A stretch of DNA of 64,000 nucleotides, from NCBI RefSeq assembly GCF_902713425.1, contig NC_081198.1, positions 23,419,188-23,483,187 of the forward strand, read 5' to 3'. Below are positions 42,177-52,309 of the stretch, in pieces. The position numbers and the translations under genes were made by a program. The notes under the pieces were generated by a model. It had not been told where the DNA came from. It worked only from the letters and a program-made list of their open reading frames with translations, and searched no databases. Each line of letters starts with the position of its first letter. The stretch's first letter is position 1. The stretch comes from Acipenser ruthenus (Eukaryota; Chordata; Actinopteri; Acipenseriformes; Acipenseridae).

Positions 42177-45100
42177 TTATTCCATCTTCACGTCCTGAAG
42201 TCCGGCGATCCTCCACTCCGCGCAGGCCTTGTCCTTCCCGAGGGTCCGGATGTCCAGAATTACAAAGTCCTTGATAAGAGTTTGTGCCCTTCTGGTCGTG
42301 GTGATAGTGTCTAGCTCCTGCTTGTGATAGACACAGACGTTACGGCCTTCCCACAGGATCTGCTTGACAACATTGATGACACGCCAAACGCACTTAGCTG
42401 TGCTGGTAGTGATTCCTCCCGCAGGCCCATAGAGCACAGTCTCAGCGGTCATCTTGGCCGTGTCAGCAAACCTGTTTAGGAAGACAGAGACAGAGAGCCA
42501 GACACTGCCAGCCACATCACACTCCCAGAAGATATGGGCTGGTGTTTCTCTCTTGCGGCACTTTGCATAGGGGCATGTTTCTACTTGGGCTAGTCCCCTC
42601 CTGAACATGAACGCTCGAGTGGGGAGTGCACTGTGGACGGTGTTCCATGCTATATCCTTCTGGACATTACTGAGGCAGCTGTGAGACACATTCTCCCAGA
42701 TTTTTTGGCTTTGGGTGAGGGAGAAAGTAGCTACTTTTTCAATTTCCTGGGAACCGGCAAGATATTTAGTTACAGCCTTGTATTCCCAGGAGGCCAATTT
42801 TGCTTTATCTAAGCCCAATTTATATATAGTGTCCCTTAAGGTTCTATAATACAATGGGGGGTCCCAGGAGTACGGCACGGTGTTATCAATAGTGCAGAGG
42901 CCCAAGGCCCTGAGACAGGTGGCAAAATAGAAACGATTCATGTAACATACCTTCCTGTCCAGGGCCTGGATGTTCTTGATAGTTTGCGTGAGCCCCTGCA
43001 CTCGGGTGAGCTGCACAACGTCCGGGACCCCCTTACCTCCCTTCTTGTCGGCTTTACTCAGAGTGGCTCGCTTTACCCTCTCCATCTTGCTGCCCCAGAT
43101 AAAGCGGTGGATAATGCGGTCCACCACTTTTTTGGTGGTCCTGTCTGGGGGAAAGATTTTTCCTACATAAGAGAGGATGGGAAACAGTATAGACTTGGTT
43201 ATTAATACTCTACCCGTCATTGTTAAGGATCTTGTGCTCCATCCGCCAATCTTTTTACGGACCTGGTTAATGGCCGCCGTCCAGCTCTGGGCCCCCGAGC
43301 TATTGTTCTCGAAAATGAGGCCCAGAATCTTGATTTTGTCCTTTTTGACAGGGTACATGTCCGACAGTTCCCTATCTACCTGCCAATTTTTAGACACGTA
43401 GACTTCGCTCTTGGACTTATTAATCACTGCCCCGGTCGCCGTGCAGTACTTCTCAAGGATATTACTAATCCGAGGTACCGACGATGTGTTGGTGCAAATG
43501 AGTGACACATCGTCCATATATGCTGTTGTTTTGACCTGGACCCCGTTGGATCCAGGCAGCTGGAAACCAGTTATATTGGTATCCCTATGAATTGCCTGCA
43601 GGAGGGGTTCAATGCACACGACATATAGCAGTGGGGATAGTGGGCAACCCTGTCTGACCCCTGACTGGATAGATATTTTACCAGTCAGGTGCCTGTTCAC
43701 CAAGACTCGGGTACTAATGTTTGTATATATGGTTTTAACCCACTCCCTAAGTCCAGGAGCGAATTTCATCTGGTCCATCACTTTGTACATATATTCATGG
43801 CTTACCCTATCGAACGCCTTCTCCTGGTCAAGGTTGAACAGGCAGAGGGGATGGTTCCGTTCTCTAGAATAAGCCAGAATGTCCCTTGTTAACATTAAAA
43901 TATCCGTGATGGACCTCCCTGGGACGCCACAAGCCTGGTCGGGGCCAATGACCAAAGGGAGGTGTACTTGTAGCCGGAGCATCAGAGCTTTGGCTAGTAT
44001 CTTGTAATCCACGCAAAGGAGGCTGATTGGGCGCCAATTCCGTAGATCTTTAACTTCCCCTTTCTTATGAAGGAGAGTAATTACACTCTCCCGCATAGAA
44101 GGGCCCAACCGCTTCTCCCTGTAGACCGCTCTGTAGACCTCCGCTAAATGGACTTTTAGCGTGTCCCAAAAAAGATGGTAATACTCACCCGGGATGCCAT
44201 CTGGACCTGGCGTCTTACCGGTGTTCATGGTCTTAACCGCCTGGGTGAGCTCCTCCAGCGTGAGTTCTGGGTCCTTCTCCTCCTCCTCCTCGTCCCGCAC
44301 TGAGTCAGGCTCCAACTGGCTCAGGAACCACTCTATCAGGGTGTCATCTGTAGCTTTGATGTTATACAGGTCCCTATAGAAGTTCTCTACCACTTTTTTC
44401 ACTCCCTCACTATCCTCTACTATCCTCCCCCTGCTGTCGAGCATGGAGGACATCAAGTGCCGCTTCTCCCTCGTTTTCTGGAAGAAGAAGCGAGTACACT
44501 TTTCGTCTTCCTCCATTTTTTGCACTTTTGCATTGTGCATGACCTTTCGTTGTTCCTCCCTACAAAGCACTGAAAGATCTAGCTTGGTCTGGGCTATCTC
44601 GTCGCTTACAGGGAACCCCCGAAGCTGAAGCAGGCTCAGACGCTGGAGGGCAGCATTCAGGTATTTATATTTGGCCCTCCTTTCTTTTGCTTTCCTCTTG
44701 CCTGCTGCTATGAAATAACCCTTAGTTCTCATTTTGACCATCTCCCACCACTCTATAGGGGAGTTGAATAGGTCACGCAAAGTGGTCCACTCAACAAGCC
44801 TGCTCTTATAGGCTGCAGCTATGGAGGGGTCATCGAGTAAGGAGGTGTTTAATTTCCAGACCCCTGACCCCATCTGGGAGGTCTGAGGGACCTGCAATGT
44901 TACCTGCAGGAGCCTATGGTCAGAGAAGAAGACGGCCTGGGTGTCTACTGCCGTCTTCGTAAGGGAGCTGGTATGCAGGACGAGATCTATACGGGAGAAG
45001 GAGGTCCCAGATGAGCTCACCCAGGTAAAGGGAGGCACCAGGTCCTTACCTGCATCACACAGGGAGAAATCAAATATTACGGAGGACAAAACTCTACTAG

Positions 45101-45620
45101 AGCGGTCGTTGCGTGGCCTGCTCCGGTCTACGTCCCTCAGAGCACAATTGAAGTCACCTGACACGATGACGGGTACGTTCCCCAGCAGGAGTGGACGCAG
45201 CTGTGGAAAAAATTGAACTCTTTCGTTTTGGTTAGTGGGTGCGTAGACATTGACCAGTCTGAGGGGAGTGTTGTTGTATGTCACATCCACACTCAGAATT
45301 CTACCAGGTTCTACCTCCCTGCTGCTGCGGGAGGTAATAAATGGGTTTTTAAACAGGATACCTACTCCGTCGGCTCTGGCTATGTTGGAGCCCGACCAGA
45401 AGGAGTCCCCCAGGGTCCAACTCTCCTTCAGGTCCCTATAATCAGGGCTCGACGAAATACCACACTCCTGCAGAAAGATGAGATCTGCTTTCAAGTTAGC
45501 TAGATAGTTTAGTACATCAAATCTTTTTTGTGTCTCCCTGATGCTCCTGACATTAACAGACACACATATCAGGGCCATCAGGGTAGCTAACAAGAAAAGG
45601 AGTCGCTGCGTCCACCCCAT
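42177..45620 (-). CDS. LINE ORF2, APE endonuclease and reverse transcriptase, K7 (intact)
   Basis: Open frame of 1147 residues. The APE-type endonuclease spans about residues 15-240, with LQEC (Glu52), NVYAP (Tyr126), GDFN (155-158), SRID (209-212) and SDH (233-235). The reverse transcriptase spans about 455-760, with PGPDGIP (471-477), NWRPISLL (528-535), motif A FNLDQEKAFD (Asp598), GVRQGCPLSP (654-663) and the active-site YMDD (701-704). A C-terminal CX4CX7HX4C motif is at 1016-1034. In this family the endonuclease nicks the target and the RT primes on the nick; here the target is U2. Start: ATG 5 nt after the ORF1 stop, in a different frame, suggesting reinitiation; Met15 is an alternative start. 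Confidence 0.95.
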   Translation of the reverse strand: MGWTQRLLFLLATLMALICVSVNVRSIRETQKRFDVLNYLANLKADLIFLQECGISSSPDYRDLKESWTLGDSFWSGSNIARADGVGILFKNPFITSRSSREVEPGRILSVDVTYNNTPLRLVNVYAPTNQNERVQFFPQLRPLLLGNVPVIVSGDFNCALRDVDRSRPRNDRSSRVLSSVIFDFSLCDAGKDLVPPFTWVSSSGTSFSRIDLVLHTSSLTKTAVDTQAVFFSDHRLLQVTLQVPQTSQMGSGVWKLNTSLLDDPSIAAAYKSRLVEWTTLRDLFNSPIEWWEMVKMRTKGYFIAAGKRKAKERRAKYKYLNAALQRLSLLQLRGFPVSDEIAQTKLDLSVLCREEQRKVMHNAKVQKMEEDEKCTRFFFQKTREKRHLMSSMLDSRGRIVEDSEGVKKVVENFYRDLYNIKATDDTLIEWFLSQLEPDSVRDEEEEEKDPELTLEELTQAVKTMNTGKTPGPDGIPGEYYHLFWDTLKVHLAEVYRAVYREKRLGPSMRESVITLLHKKGEVKDLRNWRPISLLCVDYKILAKALMLRLQVHLPLVIGPDQACGVPGRSITDILMLTRDILAYSRERNHPLCLFNLDQEKAFDRVSHEYMYKVMDQMKFAPGLREWVKTIYTNISTRVLVNRHLTGKISIQSGVRQGCPLSPLLYVVCIEPLLQAIHRDTNITGFQLPGSNGVQVKTTAYMDDVSLICTNTSSVPRISNILEKYCTATGAVINKSKSEVYVSKNWQVDRELSDMYPVKKDKIKILGLIFENNSSGAQSWTAAINQVRKKIGGWSTRSLTMTGRVLITKSILFPILSYVGKIFPPDRTTKKVVDRIIHRFIWGSKMERVKRATLSKADKKGGKGVPDVVQLTRVQGLTQTIKNIQALDRKVCYMNRFYFATCLRALGLCTIDNTVPYSWDPPLYYRTLRDTIYKLGLDKAKLASWEYKAVTKYLAGSQEIEKVATFSLTQSQKIWENVSHSCLSNVQKDIAWNTVHSALPTRAFMFRRGLAQVETCPYAKCRKRETPAHIFWECDVAGSVWLSVSVFLNRFADTAKMTAETVLYGPAGGITTSTAKCVWRVINVVKQILWEGRNVCVYHKQELDTITTTRRAQTLIKDFVILDIRTLGKDKACAEWRIAGLQDVKME

Positions 45621-45625
45621 AGCGA

Positions 45626-47572
45626 CTATGATTGGGAGGTCGGGACACTCTTCCTACTCTTAGCTCTACGCTTGCTTCGAGGGGGCTTGGGCTTATTTGC
45701 AACTCCCATCACCCCTGAGAAGGTACTCACTGCTGCCTCGTCCAAGAAGGCACCGTCTTTATATGCACAGTACGTGGAGTTGTTGGGGCTATTCAACTCC
45801 CCACAAGGTAAGTCTGGTGGAACTTGCTCAGGGCCCCTCGGAACGTGTGGGTCAGCTTTGTCCTGGGGGGGGGTTATGACAGACAGCATTCTTTGGCTGT
45901 TACCGTCTGTTGAATTGGAGCTGTTAGCAGACTTCTGGCTTACCGCGTCCAGGGGTATTCCCATGTCCTCCAGTGCTGTATCTAGGAGGACCTCTAGGGG
46001 GCCCCTGGTTTTGCCCATACAAGGGAGGGGGTCAAGGATGCTTTGAAGGGAGGCCCTTCGCTTGAAGAGGGTCTTTGCTACCGAGGTACTGCTGGTCAGG
46101 GAAGGTGTTGACCCCGACCTCTCCCTCGGTGCATTAGTGAACACCTCTTCTGCGAGGTGTGCTAGGGTTTGTGCCAACGACTGGGAAGGCTGGCTGGGGA
46201 TGCCCTGGCTGGCTGCTACCTGCCCACTAGGCGGCAGTGTAGCCGTCCCACTCGCCTCCGTCTCTGCCTGCGAGGGCAAGACTGGGGACTTTGTGTGGAC
46301 ATTAGCTGGTTTTGGATCTATGGGGGCCACCTGCAACTTGCTGTCTTTGATCCTGATCTTCTTTCTTTTCCCCCCCTCGTCTCTACCCTTTCTTTTCCCC
46401 ACCCTCTGCTGGTTCTTCACTCCCTTCCCCTCCTTCTCACTCTCACTTTCACTGTCGCTTTCGCTTTCCTCCCCCACGGACTCAATCCTTATGGCGTCAT
46501 AACGAGAGCCGAGGGGGAGTGCTGGCGCTGAGAGGGCCCTACTCAGGGGGGGGCTGCTGCTGGGTCCGGGCTCCCTCCCTGCCTCGTGTTCTGCATCAGA
46601 GGAGCTACTGGAGGAGCTAGTGGAGTAGCTGTTGTACTCTCTCTCTGGGCTGGGGGAAGGGGTCCTCGTAAAACGGGACATGTCTCGGGGGCGGGGGGGT
46701 GAGGGGGGTGCTGGTGATGATGGTGGTGCTGGAGTCTGGGTCTTGGATACTGTTGGTGGTGATGTGGACTGATCTTTGTTACTTGCTCCCTCTTCCTGCT
46801 CAGGCCTAGGCTTGTTGGTATTTGCCTTGCTGGCTCTGGCCATGTTGGCATAGGAAGAGGGGCAGTCCTTAAACAGGTGCCCCTTCTTTCCACACAAATT
46901 GCACTGCCTCTCTTCTCTGCAGTGGCTGGTCTCGTGGGGGGCGCCGCAGTTCCTGCACTTGACTACAGTACATGCGGCCGCCAGGTGTCCTAATTCCCCA
47001 CATTTCCTGCAGAGTTTTGGCATCCCATTATAGAATACCAGCCCTCTGTTGGGCCCTAACACTATGGAGTTTGGAATGTGGCGGACGCCTCCAATGCCCG
47101 ATGGATCAACATTAAGGCGTACCAGCCACTTTCTGGCTCCTGTCCAAACCCCATCTTCATCTGTAATTTTCCTCCCTTCTGATGACACCCTCCCATAGCG
47201 GTTAAGCCATGTTGTAATATCATAGTCGCTAACAGCCTCATTGAAAAATTGGACAGTAACAACTTTCATTTCTCTGTCTGTCAGTGCATCCACACAAAAT
47301 TCTTTGTATGGAGCGAGATATTTATTCTCCCCCCAAAAGGACCACATTTCTTGTAACTTTTGGGGGTTCCTAAAACTGACCTCAAACACTTCCTTAAGCC
47401 CTGGCAATTTCACCAAACAATTCAAGTCAGAAGGGGAAAAACCCATACCCCTCTGAAGAATGGTCCGGCTGAACTCCAGTCTCGTCAGTCCTGGTTCCGT
47501 TTCCTCTTGCTGGGTCCTTGTGAAGCGCACCGCATTGTGCCTCCTAGTCTCCTGGGTTGGCCGGAACGCCAT
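45626..47572 (-). CDS. LINE ORF1, RNA-binding protein with three CCHC knuckles, K7 (intact)
   Basis: Open frame of 648 residues with the same layout as K1 and undisturbed G runs (six and nine G at the two places where other copies shift). N-terminal residues differ from all other copies (TRTQQEETE rather than TRNKQDETE), which marks a distinct subfamily. The knuckles at about 188-201, 206-218 and 224-237 have all Cys and His residues. Confidence 0.93.
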   Translation of the reverse strand: MAFRPTQETRRHNAVRFTRTQQEETEPGLTRLEFSRTILQRGMGFSPSDLNCLVKLPGLKEVFEVSFRNPQKLQEMWSFWGENKYLAPYKEFCVDALTDREMKVVTVQFFNEAVSDYDITTWLNRYGRVSSEGRKITDEDGVWTGARKWLVRLNVDPSGIGGVRHIPNSIVLGPNRGLVFYNGMPKLCRKCGELGHLAAACTVVKCRNCGAPHETSHCREERQCNLCGKKGHLFKDCPSSYANMARASKANTNKPRPEQEEGASNKDQSTSPPTVSKTQTPAPPSSPAPPSPPRPRDMSRFTRTPSPSPEREYNSYSTSSSSSSSDAEHEAGREPGPSSSPPLSRALSAPALPLGSRYDAIRIESVGEESESDSESESEKEGKGVKNQQRVGKRKGRDEGGKRKKIRIKDSKLQVAPIDPKPANVHTKSPVLPSQAETEASGTATLPPSGQVAASQGIPSQPSQSLAQTLAHLAEEVFTNAPRERSGSTPSLTSSTSVAKTLFKRRASLQSILDPLPCMGKTRGPLEVLLDTALEDMGIPLDAVSQKSANSSNSTDGNSQRMLSVITPPQDKADPHVPRGPEQVPPDLPCGELNSPNNSTYCAYKDGAFLDEAAVSTFSGVMGVANKPKPPRSKRRAKSRKSVPTSQS

Positions 47573-48236
47573 CCTTCAGCTGGCTCCTCCGATTGGGGTG
47601 GGAGAACCCTCTGGACGTCCGGGTTGTCTCTCTCTACGGAAAAGAAACAACGTAAGCAGCAAATCTGGGCAGTTGAAGGAACTATTACTTTAGTCCCTGA
47701 GGAGATGGTCGCCTCGCAAGAGGGACCCCCTCCCCAGGTGAACGGTGTCCTTCCCTGGCGGAGTAGGGGGCGCTGCTTGGCACCGAGACCACGTAGGAAG
47801 AATCGTGGCTGTGACGCCTCCTCGGGGTCCGGGGCCGCCCTCTGCTCCTCCCAGATGGCGCCCCCTGAACAAATAGTCATGCCAAGCTGCTATGCTGTGC
47901 AAGGTGCCTTGGGTAACTACAACTGTGCCTCGCTGGCTGGCTGGCTTGCTAAGAAGGTCCTGGCATAGGGACATGTTCCACCACACTTGTCTGGTTAGCT
48001 GCATGCTCCCAGGAAACAACCTGCTGCTGTCTACATCATCACCACATGTGAATAAAAGAAAGAAAGACAGCAAGAAAGAAAGAGAGAAAGAAAGAGAGAA
48101 AGAAAGAGAGAAAGAAAAAAAAAAGAAGTAAAACGGCGGGAAAACTTGCATCAACACTGGCACTCTCCCTCCAGCAGGGGTAGACAAAATGCTCACAGGA
48201 GAGATCCAGATCTGACATTGACCAACGTTAGAGAAA

Positions 48237-48425
48237 GGTGTGCACCGTTCCCGGAGGAACTGCAATACCGGGCCGATGCGTGGAGTGGACGGAGCAAGCC
48301 CCTGTTCCATCTCCCGATTCCAAAAATCAATTTAATATATGGTCCCCTGATAGGGGACGTATCAGATATTAAACTGATAAGAACAGATACTACACTTGAT
48401 CTTAGCCAAAAGGCCGAGAAGCGAT
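48237..48425 (-). ncRNA. U2: U2 snRNA, variant copy
   Basis: Complete 189-nt copy with one change at nt 168 (A to U, plus position 48258) in the 3' stem-loop. Its 3' box also has a base changed inside the AAAG block (48217). Either could reduce 3' processing or stability; the 5' functional half is normal. Confidence 0.94.
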
Positions 48426-48930
48426 GGCGACTTGGCCCTTGCCCGGGGCCCCCCAGCCCGGACGGCACAGGGGGATTGAAAGGTGGGTGCAAAATTCCAA
48501 GCACAAGCAGACCCCCAAAAAACGGGCTGCTGCTTCCAGAGGGGAAATGTGCAATTTAAGCAGGAGAAAACAAAACAAAGCAAAAACACACACATAACAC
48601 CAAAAACAAAACATAAACTGGCGGAGTGCGTCTTACAAATAGTCATGCCAAGCTGCTATGCTGTGCAAGGTGCCTTGGGTAACTACAACTGTGCCTCGCT
48701 GGCTGGCTGGCTTGCTAAGAAGGTCCTGGCATAGGGACATGTTCCACCACACTTGTCTGGTTAGCTGCATGCTCCCAGGAAACAACCTGCTGCTGTCTAC
48801 ATCATCACCACATGTGAATAAAAGAAAGAAAGACAGCAAGAAAGAAAGAGAGAAAGAAAGAGAGAAAGAGAGAAAGAAAGAGAGAAAGAAAAAAAAAAAA
48901 GAAGTAAAACGGCGGGAAAACTTGCATCAA

Positions 48931-48970
48931 GTAGACAAATGTAGACAAATGTAGACAAATGTAGACAAAA
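48931..48970 (+). repeat. Four 10-bp tandem repeats (GTAGACAAAT)
   Basis: Three exact copies of GTAGACAAAT followed by GTAGACAAAA. They stand in place of about 27 bp of normal spacer (the ACTGGCACTC... stretch) found in every other unit. The last copy is the sequence normally present, so the array grew from it by slippage or replication repair. Confidence 0.9.
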
Positions 48971-49017
48971 TGCTCACAGGAGAGATCCAGATCTGACTTT
49001 GACCAACGTTAGAGAAA

Positions 49018-49206
49018 GGTGTGCACCGTTCCCGGAGGTACTGCAATACCGGGCCGATGCATGGAGTGGACGGAGCAAGCCCCTGTTCCATCTCCCGATT
49101 CCAAAAATCAATTTAATATATGGTCCCCTGATAGGGGACGTATCAGATATTAAACTGATAAGAACAGATACTACACTTGATCTTAGCCAAAAGGCCGAGA
49201 AGCGAT
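49018..49206 (-). ncRNA. U2: U2 snRNA, variant copy
   Basis: Complete 189-nt copy with one change at nt 146 (C to U, plus position 49061). The 10-bp repeat at 48931-48970 lies about 50 bp beyond its 3' end, past the 3' box, which is normal. Confidence 0.95.
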
Positions 49207-49789
49207 GGCGACTTGGCCCTTGCCCGGGGCCCCCCAGCCCGGACGGCACAGGGGGATTCAAAGGTGGGTGCAAAATTCCAAGCACAAGCAGACCCCCAAA
49301 AAACGGGCTGCTGCTTCCAGAGGGGAAATGTGCAATTTAAGCAGGAGAAAACAAAACAAAGCAAAAACACACACATAACACCAAAAACAAAACATAAACT
49401 GGCGGAGTGCGTCTTACAAATAGTCATGCCAAGCTGCAATGCTGTGCAAGGTGCCTTGGGTAACTACAACTGTGCCTCGCTGGCTGGCTGGCTTGCTAAG
49501 AAGGTCCTGGCATAGGGACATGTTCCACCACACTTGTCTGGTTAGCTGCATGCTCCCAGGAAACAACCTGCTGCTGTCTACATCATCACCACATGTGAAT
49601 AAAAGAAAGAAAGACAGCAAGAAAGAGAGAAAGAAAGAGAGAGAGAGAAAGAAAGAAAGAGAGAAAGAAAAAAAAAAAAAGTAAAACGGCGGGAAAACTT
49701 GCATCAACACTGGCACTCTCCCTCCAGCAGGGGTAGACAAAATGCTCACAGGAGAGATCCAGATCTGACTTTGACCAACGTTAGAGAAA

Positions 49790-49978
49790 GGTGTGCACCG
49801 TTCCCGGAGGTACTGCAATATCGGGCCGATGCGTGGAGTGGACGGAGCAAGCCCCTGTTCCATCTCCCGATTCCAAAAATCAATTTAATATATGGTCCCC
49901 TGATAGGGGACGTATCAGATATTAAACTGATAAGAACAGATACTAAACTTGATCTTAGCCAAAAGGCCGAGAAGCGAT
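49790..49978 (-). ncRNA. U2: U2 snRNA, variant with a changed branch-site recognition base
   Basis: Complete 189-nt copy with two changes: nt 33 G to U (plus 49946), the first base of the GUAGUA branch-site recognition sequence, and nt 158 G to A (plus 49821). The first lies in one of the most conserved parts of U2. The promoter and 3' box look normal. It may be a pseudogene or a minor variant; the sequence alone does not decide. Confidence 0.9.
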
Positions 49979-50564
49979 GGCGACTTGGCCCTTGCCCGGG
50001 GCCCCCCAGCCCGGACGGCACAGGGGGATTCAAAGGTGGGTGCAAAATTCCAAGCACAAGCAGACCCCCAAAAAACGGGCTGCTGCTTCCAGAGGGGAAA
50101 TGTGCAATTTAAGCAGGAGAAAACAAAACAAAGCAAAAACACACACATAACACCAAAAACAAAACATAAACTGGCGGAGTGCGTCTTACAAATAGTCATG
50201 CCAAGCTGCTATGCTGTGCAAGGTGCCTTGGGTAACTACAACTGTGCCTCGCTGGCTGGCTGGCTTGCTAAGAAGGTCCTGGCATAGGGACATGTTCCAC
50301 CACACTTGTCTGGTTAGCTGCATGCTCCCAGGAAACAACCTGCTGCTGTCTACATCATCACCACATGTGAATAAAAGAAAGAAAGACAGCAAGAAAGAGA
50401 GAAAGAATGAGAGAAAGAAAGAGAGAAAGAGAGAAAGAAAGAAAAAAAAAAAGAAGTAAAACGGCGGGAAAACTTGCATCAACACTGGCACTCTCCCTCC
50501 AGCAGGGGTAGACAAAATGCTCACAGGAGAGATCCAGATCTGACTTTGACCAACGTTAGAGAAA

Positions 50565-50753
50565 GGTGTGCACCGTTCCCGGAGGTACTGCAATACCGGG
50601 CCGATGCGTGGAGTGGACGGAGCAAGCCCCTGTTCCATCTCCCGATTCCAAAAATCAATTTAATATATGGTCCCCTGATAGGGGACGTATCAGATATTAA
50701 ACTGATAAGAACAGATACTACACTTGATCTTAGCCAAAAGGCCGAGAAGCGAT
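50565..50753 (-). ncRNA. U2: U2 snRNA
   Basis: Complete 189-nt copy, reference sequence by eye. Its unit and the next (start 51528) look identical, including a rare GAATGAG interruption of the microsatellite, so one is a very recent copy of the other. Confidence 0.97.
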
Positions 50754-51339
50754 GGCGACTTGGCCCTTGCCCGGGGCCCCCCAGCCCGGACGGCACAGGG
50801 GGATTCAAAGGTGGGTGCAAAATTCCAAGCACAAGCAGACCCCCAAAAAACGGGCTGCTGCTTCCAGAGGGGAAATGTGCAATTTAAGCAGGAGAAAACA
50901 AAACAAAGCAAAAACACACACATAACACCAAAAACAAAACATAAACTGGCGGAGTGCGTCTTACAAATAGTCATGCCAAGCTGCTATGCTGTGCAAGGTG
51001 CCTTGGGTAACTACAACTGTGCCTCGCTGGCTGGCTGGCTTGCTAAGAAGGTCCTGGCATAGGGACATGTTCCACCACACTTGTCTGGTTAGCTGCATGC
51101 TCCCAGGAAACAACCTGCTGCTGTCTACATCATCACCACATGTGAATAAAAGAAAGAAAGACAGCAAGAAAGAGAGAAAGAATGAGAGAAAGAAAGAGAG
51201 AAAGAGAGAAAGAAAGAAAAAAAAAAAGAAGTAAAACGGCGGGAAAACTTGCATCAACACTGGCACTCTCCCTCCAGCAGGGGTAGACAAAATGCTCACA
51301 GGAGAGATCCAGATCTGACTTTGACCAACGTTAGAGAAA

Positions 51340-51528
51340 GGTGTGCACCGTTCCCGGAGGTACTGCAATACCGGGCCGATGCGTGGAGTGGACGGAGCAA
51401 GCCCCTGTTCCATCTCCCGATTCCAAAAATCAATTTAATATATGGTCCCCTGATAGGGGACGTATCAGATATTAAACTGATAAGAACAGATACTACACTT
51501 GATCTTAGCCAAAAGGCCGAGAAGCGAT
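51340..51528 (-). ncRNA. U2: U2 snRNA
   Basis: Complete 189-nt copy, reference sequence by eye; twin of the 50565-50753 copy at exactly 775 bp. Standard promoter and 3' box. Confidence 0.97.
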
Positions 51529-52120
51529 GGCGACTTGGCCCTTGCCCGGGGCCCCCCAGCCCGGACGGCACAGGGGGATTCAAAGGTGGGTGCAAAATTC
51601 CAAGCACAAGCAGACCCCCAAAAAACGGGCTGCTGCTTCCAGAGGGGAAATGTGCAATTTAAGCAGGAGAAAACAAAACAAAGCAAAAACACACACATAA
51701 CACCAAAAACAAAACATAAACTGGCGGAGTGCGTCTTACAAATAGTCATGCCAAGCTGCTATGCTGTGCAAGGTGCCTTGGGTAACTACAACTGTGCCTC
51801 GCTGGCTGGCTGGCTTGCTAAGAAGGTCCTGGCATAGGGACATGTTCCACCACACTTGTCTGGTTAGCTGCATGCTCCCAGGAAACAACCTGCTGCTGTC
51901 TACATCATCACCACATGTGAATAAAAGAAAGAAAGATAGCAAGAAAGAGAGAAAGAAAGAGAGAAAGAAAGAGAGAAAGAGAGAAAGAAAGAGAGAAAGA
52001 AAAAAAAAGAAGTAAAACGGCGGGAAAACTTGCATCAACACTGGCACTCTCCCTCCAGCAGGGGTAGACAAAATGCTCACAGGAGAGATCCAGATCTGAC
52101 TTTGACCAACGTTAGAGAAA

Positions 52121-52309
52121 GGTGTGCACCGTTCCCGGAGGTACTGCAATACCGGGCCGATGCGTGGAGTGGACGGAGCAAGCCCCTGTTCCATCTCCCG
52201 ATTCCAAAAATCAATTTAATATATGGTCCCCTGATAGGGGACGTATCAGATATTAAACTGATAAGAACAGATACTACACTTGATCTTAGCCAAAAGGCCG
52301 AGAAGCGAT
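52121..52309 (-). ncRNA. U2: U2 snRNA
   Basis: Complete 189-nt copy, reference sequence by eye. It is the last intact copy before the K8 insertion. The microsatellite upstream has one C to T change in the GACAGC block. Confidence 0.97.

Larger units (their letters stand above)
41526..47869 (-). mobile_element. K7: U2-targeted LINE with both ORFs open
   Basis: About 6.3 kb. It has intact ORF2 and ORF1 and a 5' UTR of only about 297 nt. The leader ends after GGCGCCC and joins the spacer at ACAAATAGTCATGCC, so it keeps the two weaker CTCF-like motifs but loses the perfect one and the tandem repeats. The 3' UTR has several private changes (for example an extra GTTCAAAAGTG-type segment at about 41818) and stem-loops at 42056-42106. 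This is the best candidate in the window for a copy able to make both proteins. Confidence 0.93.
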
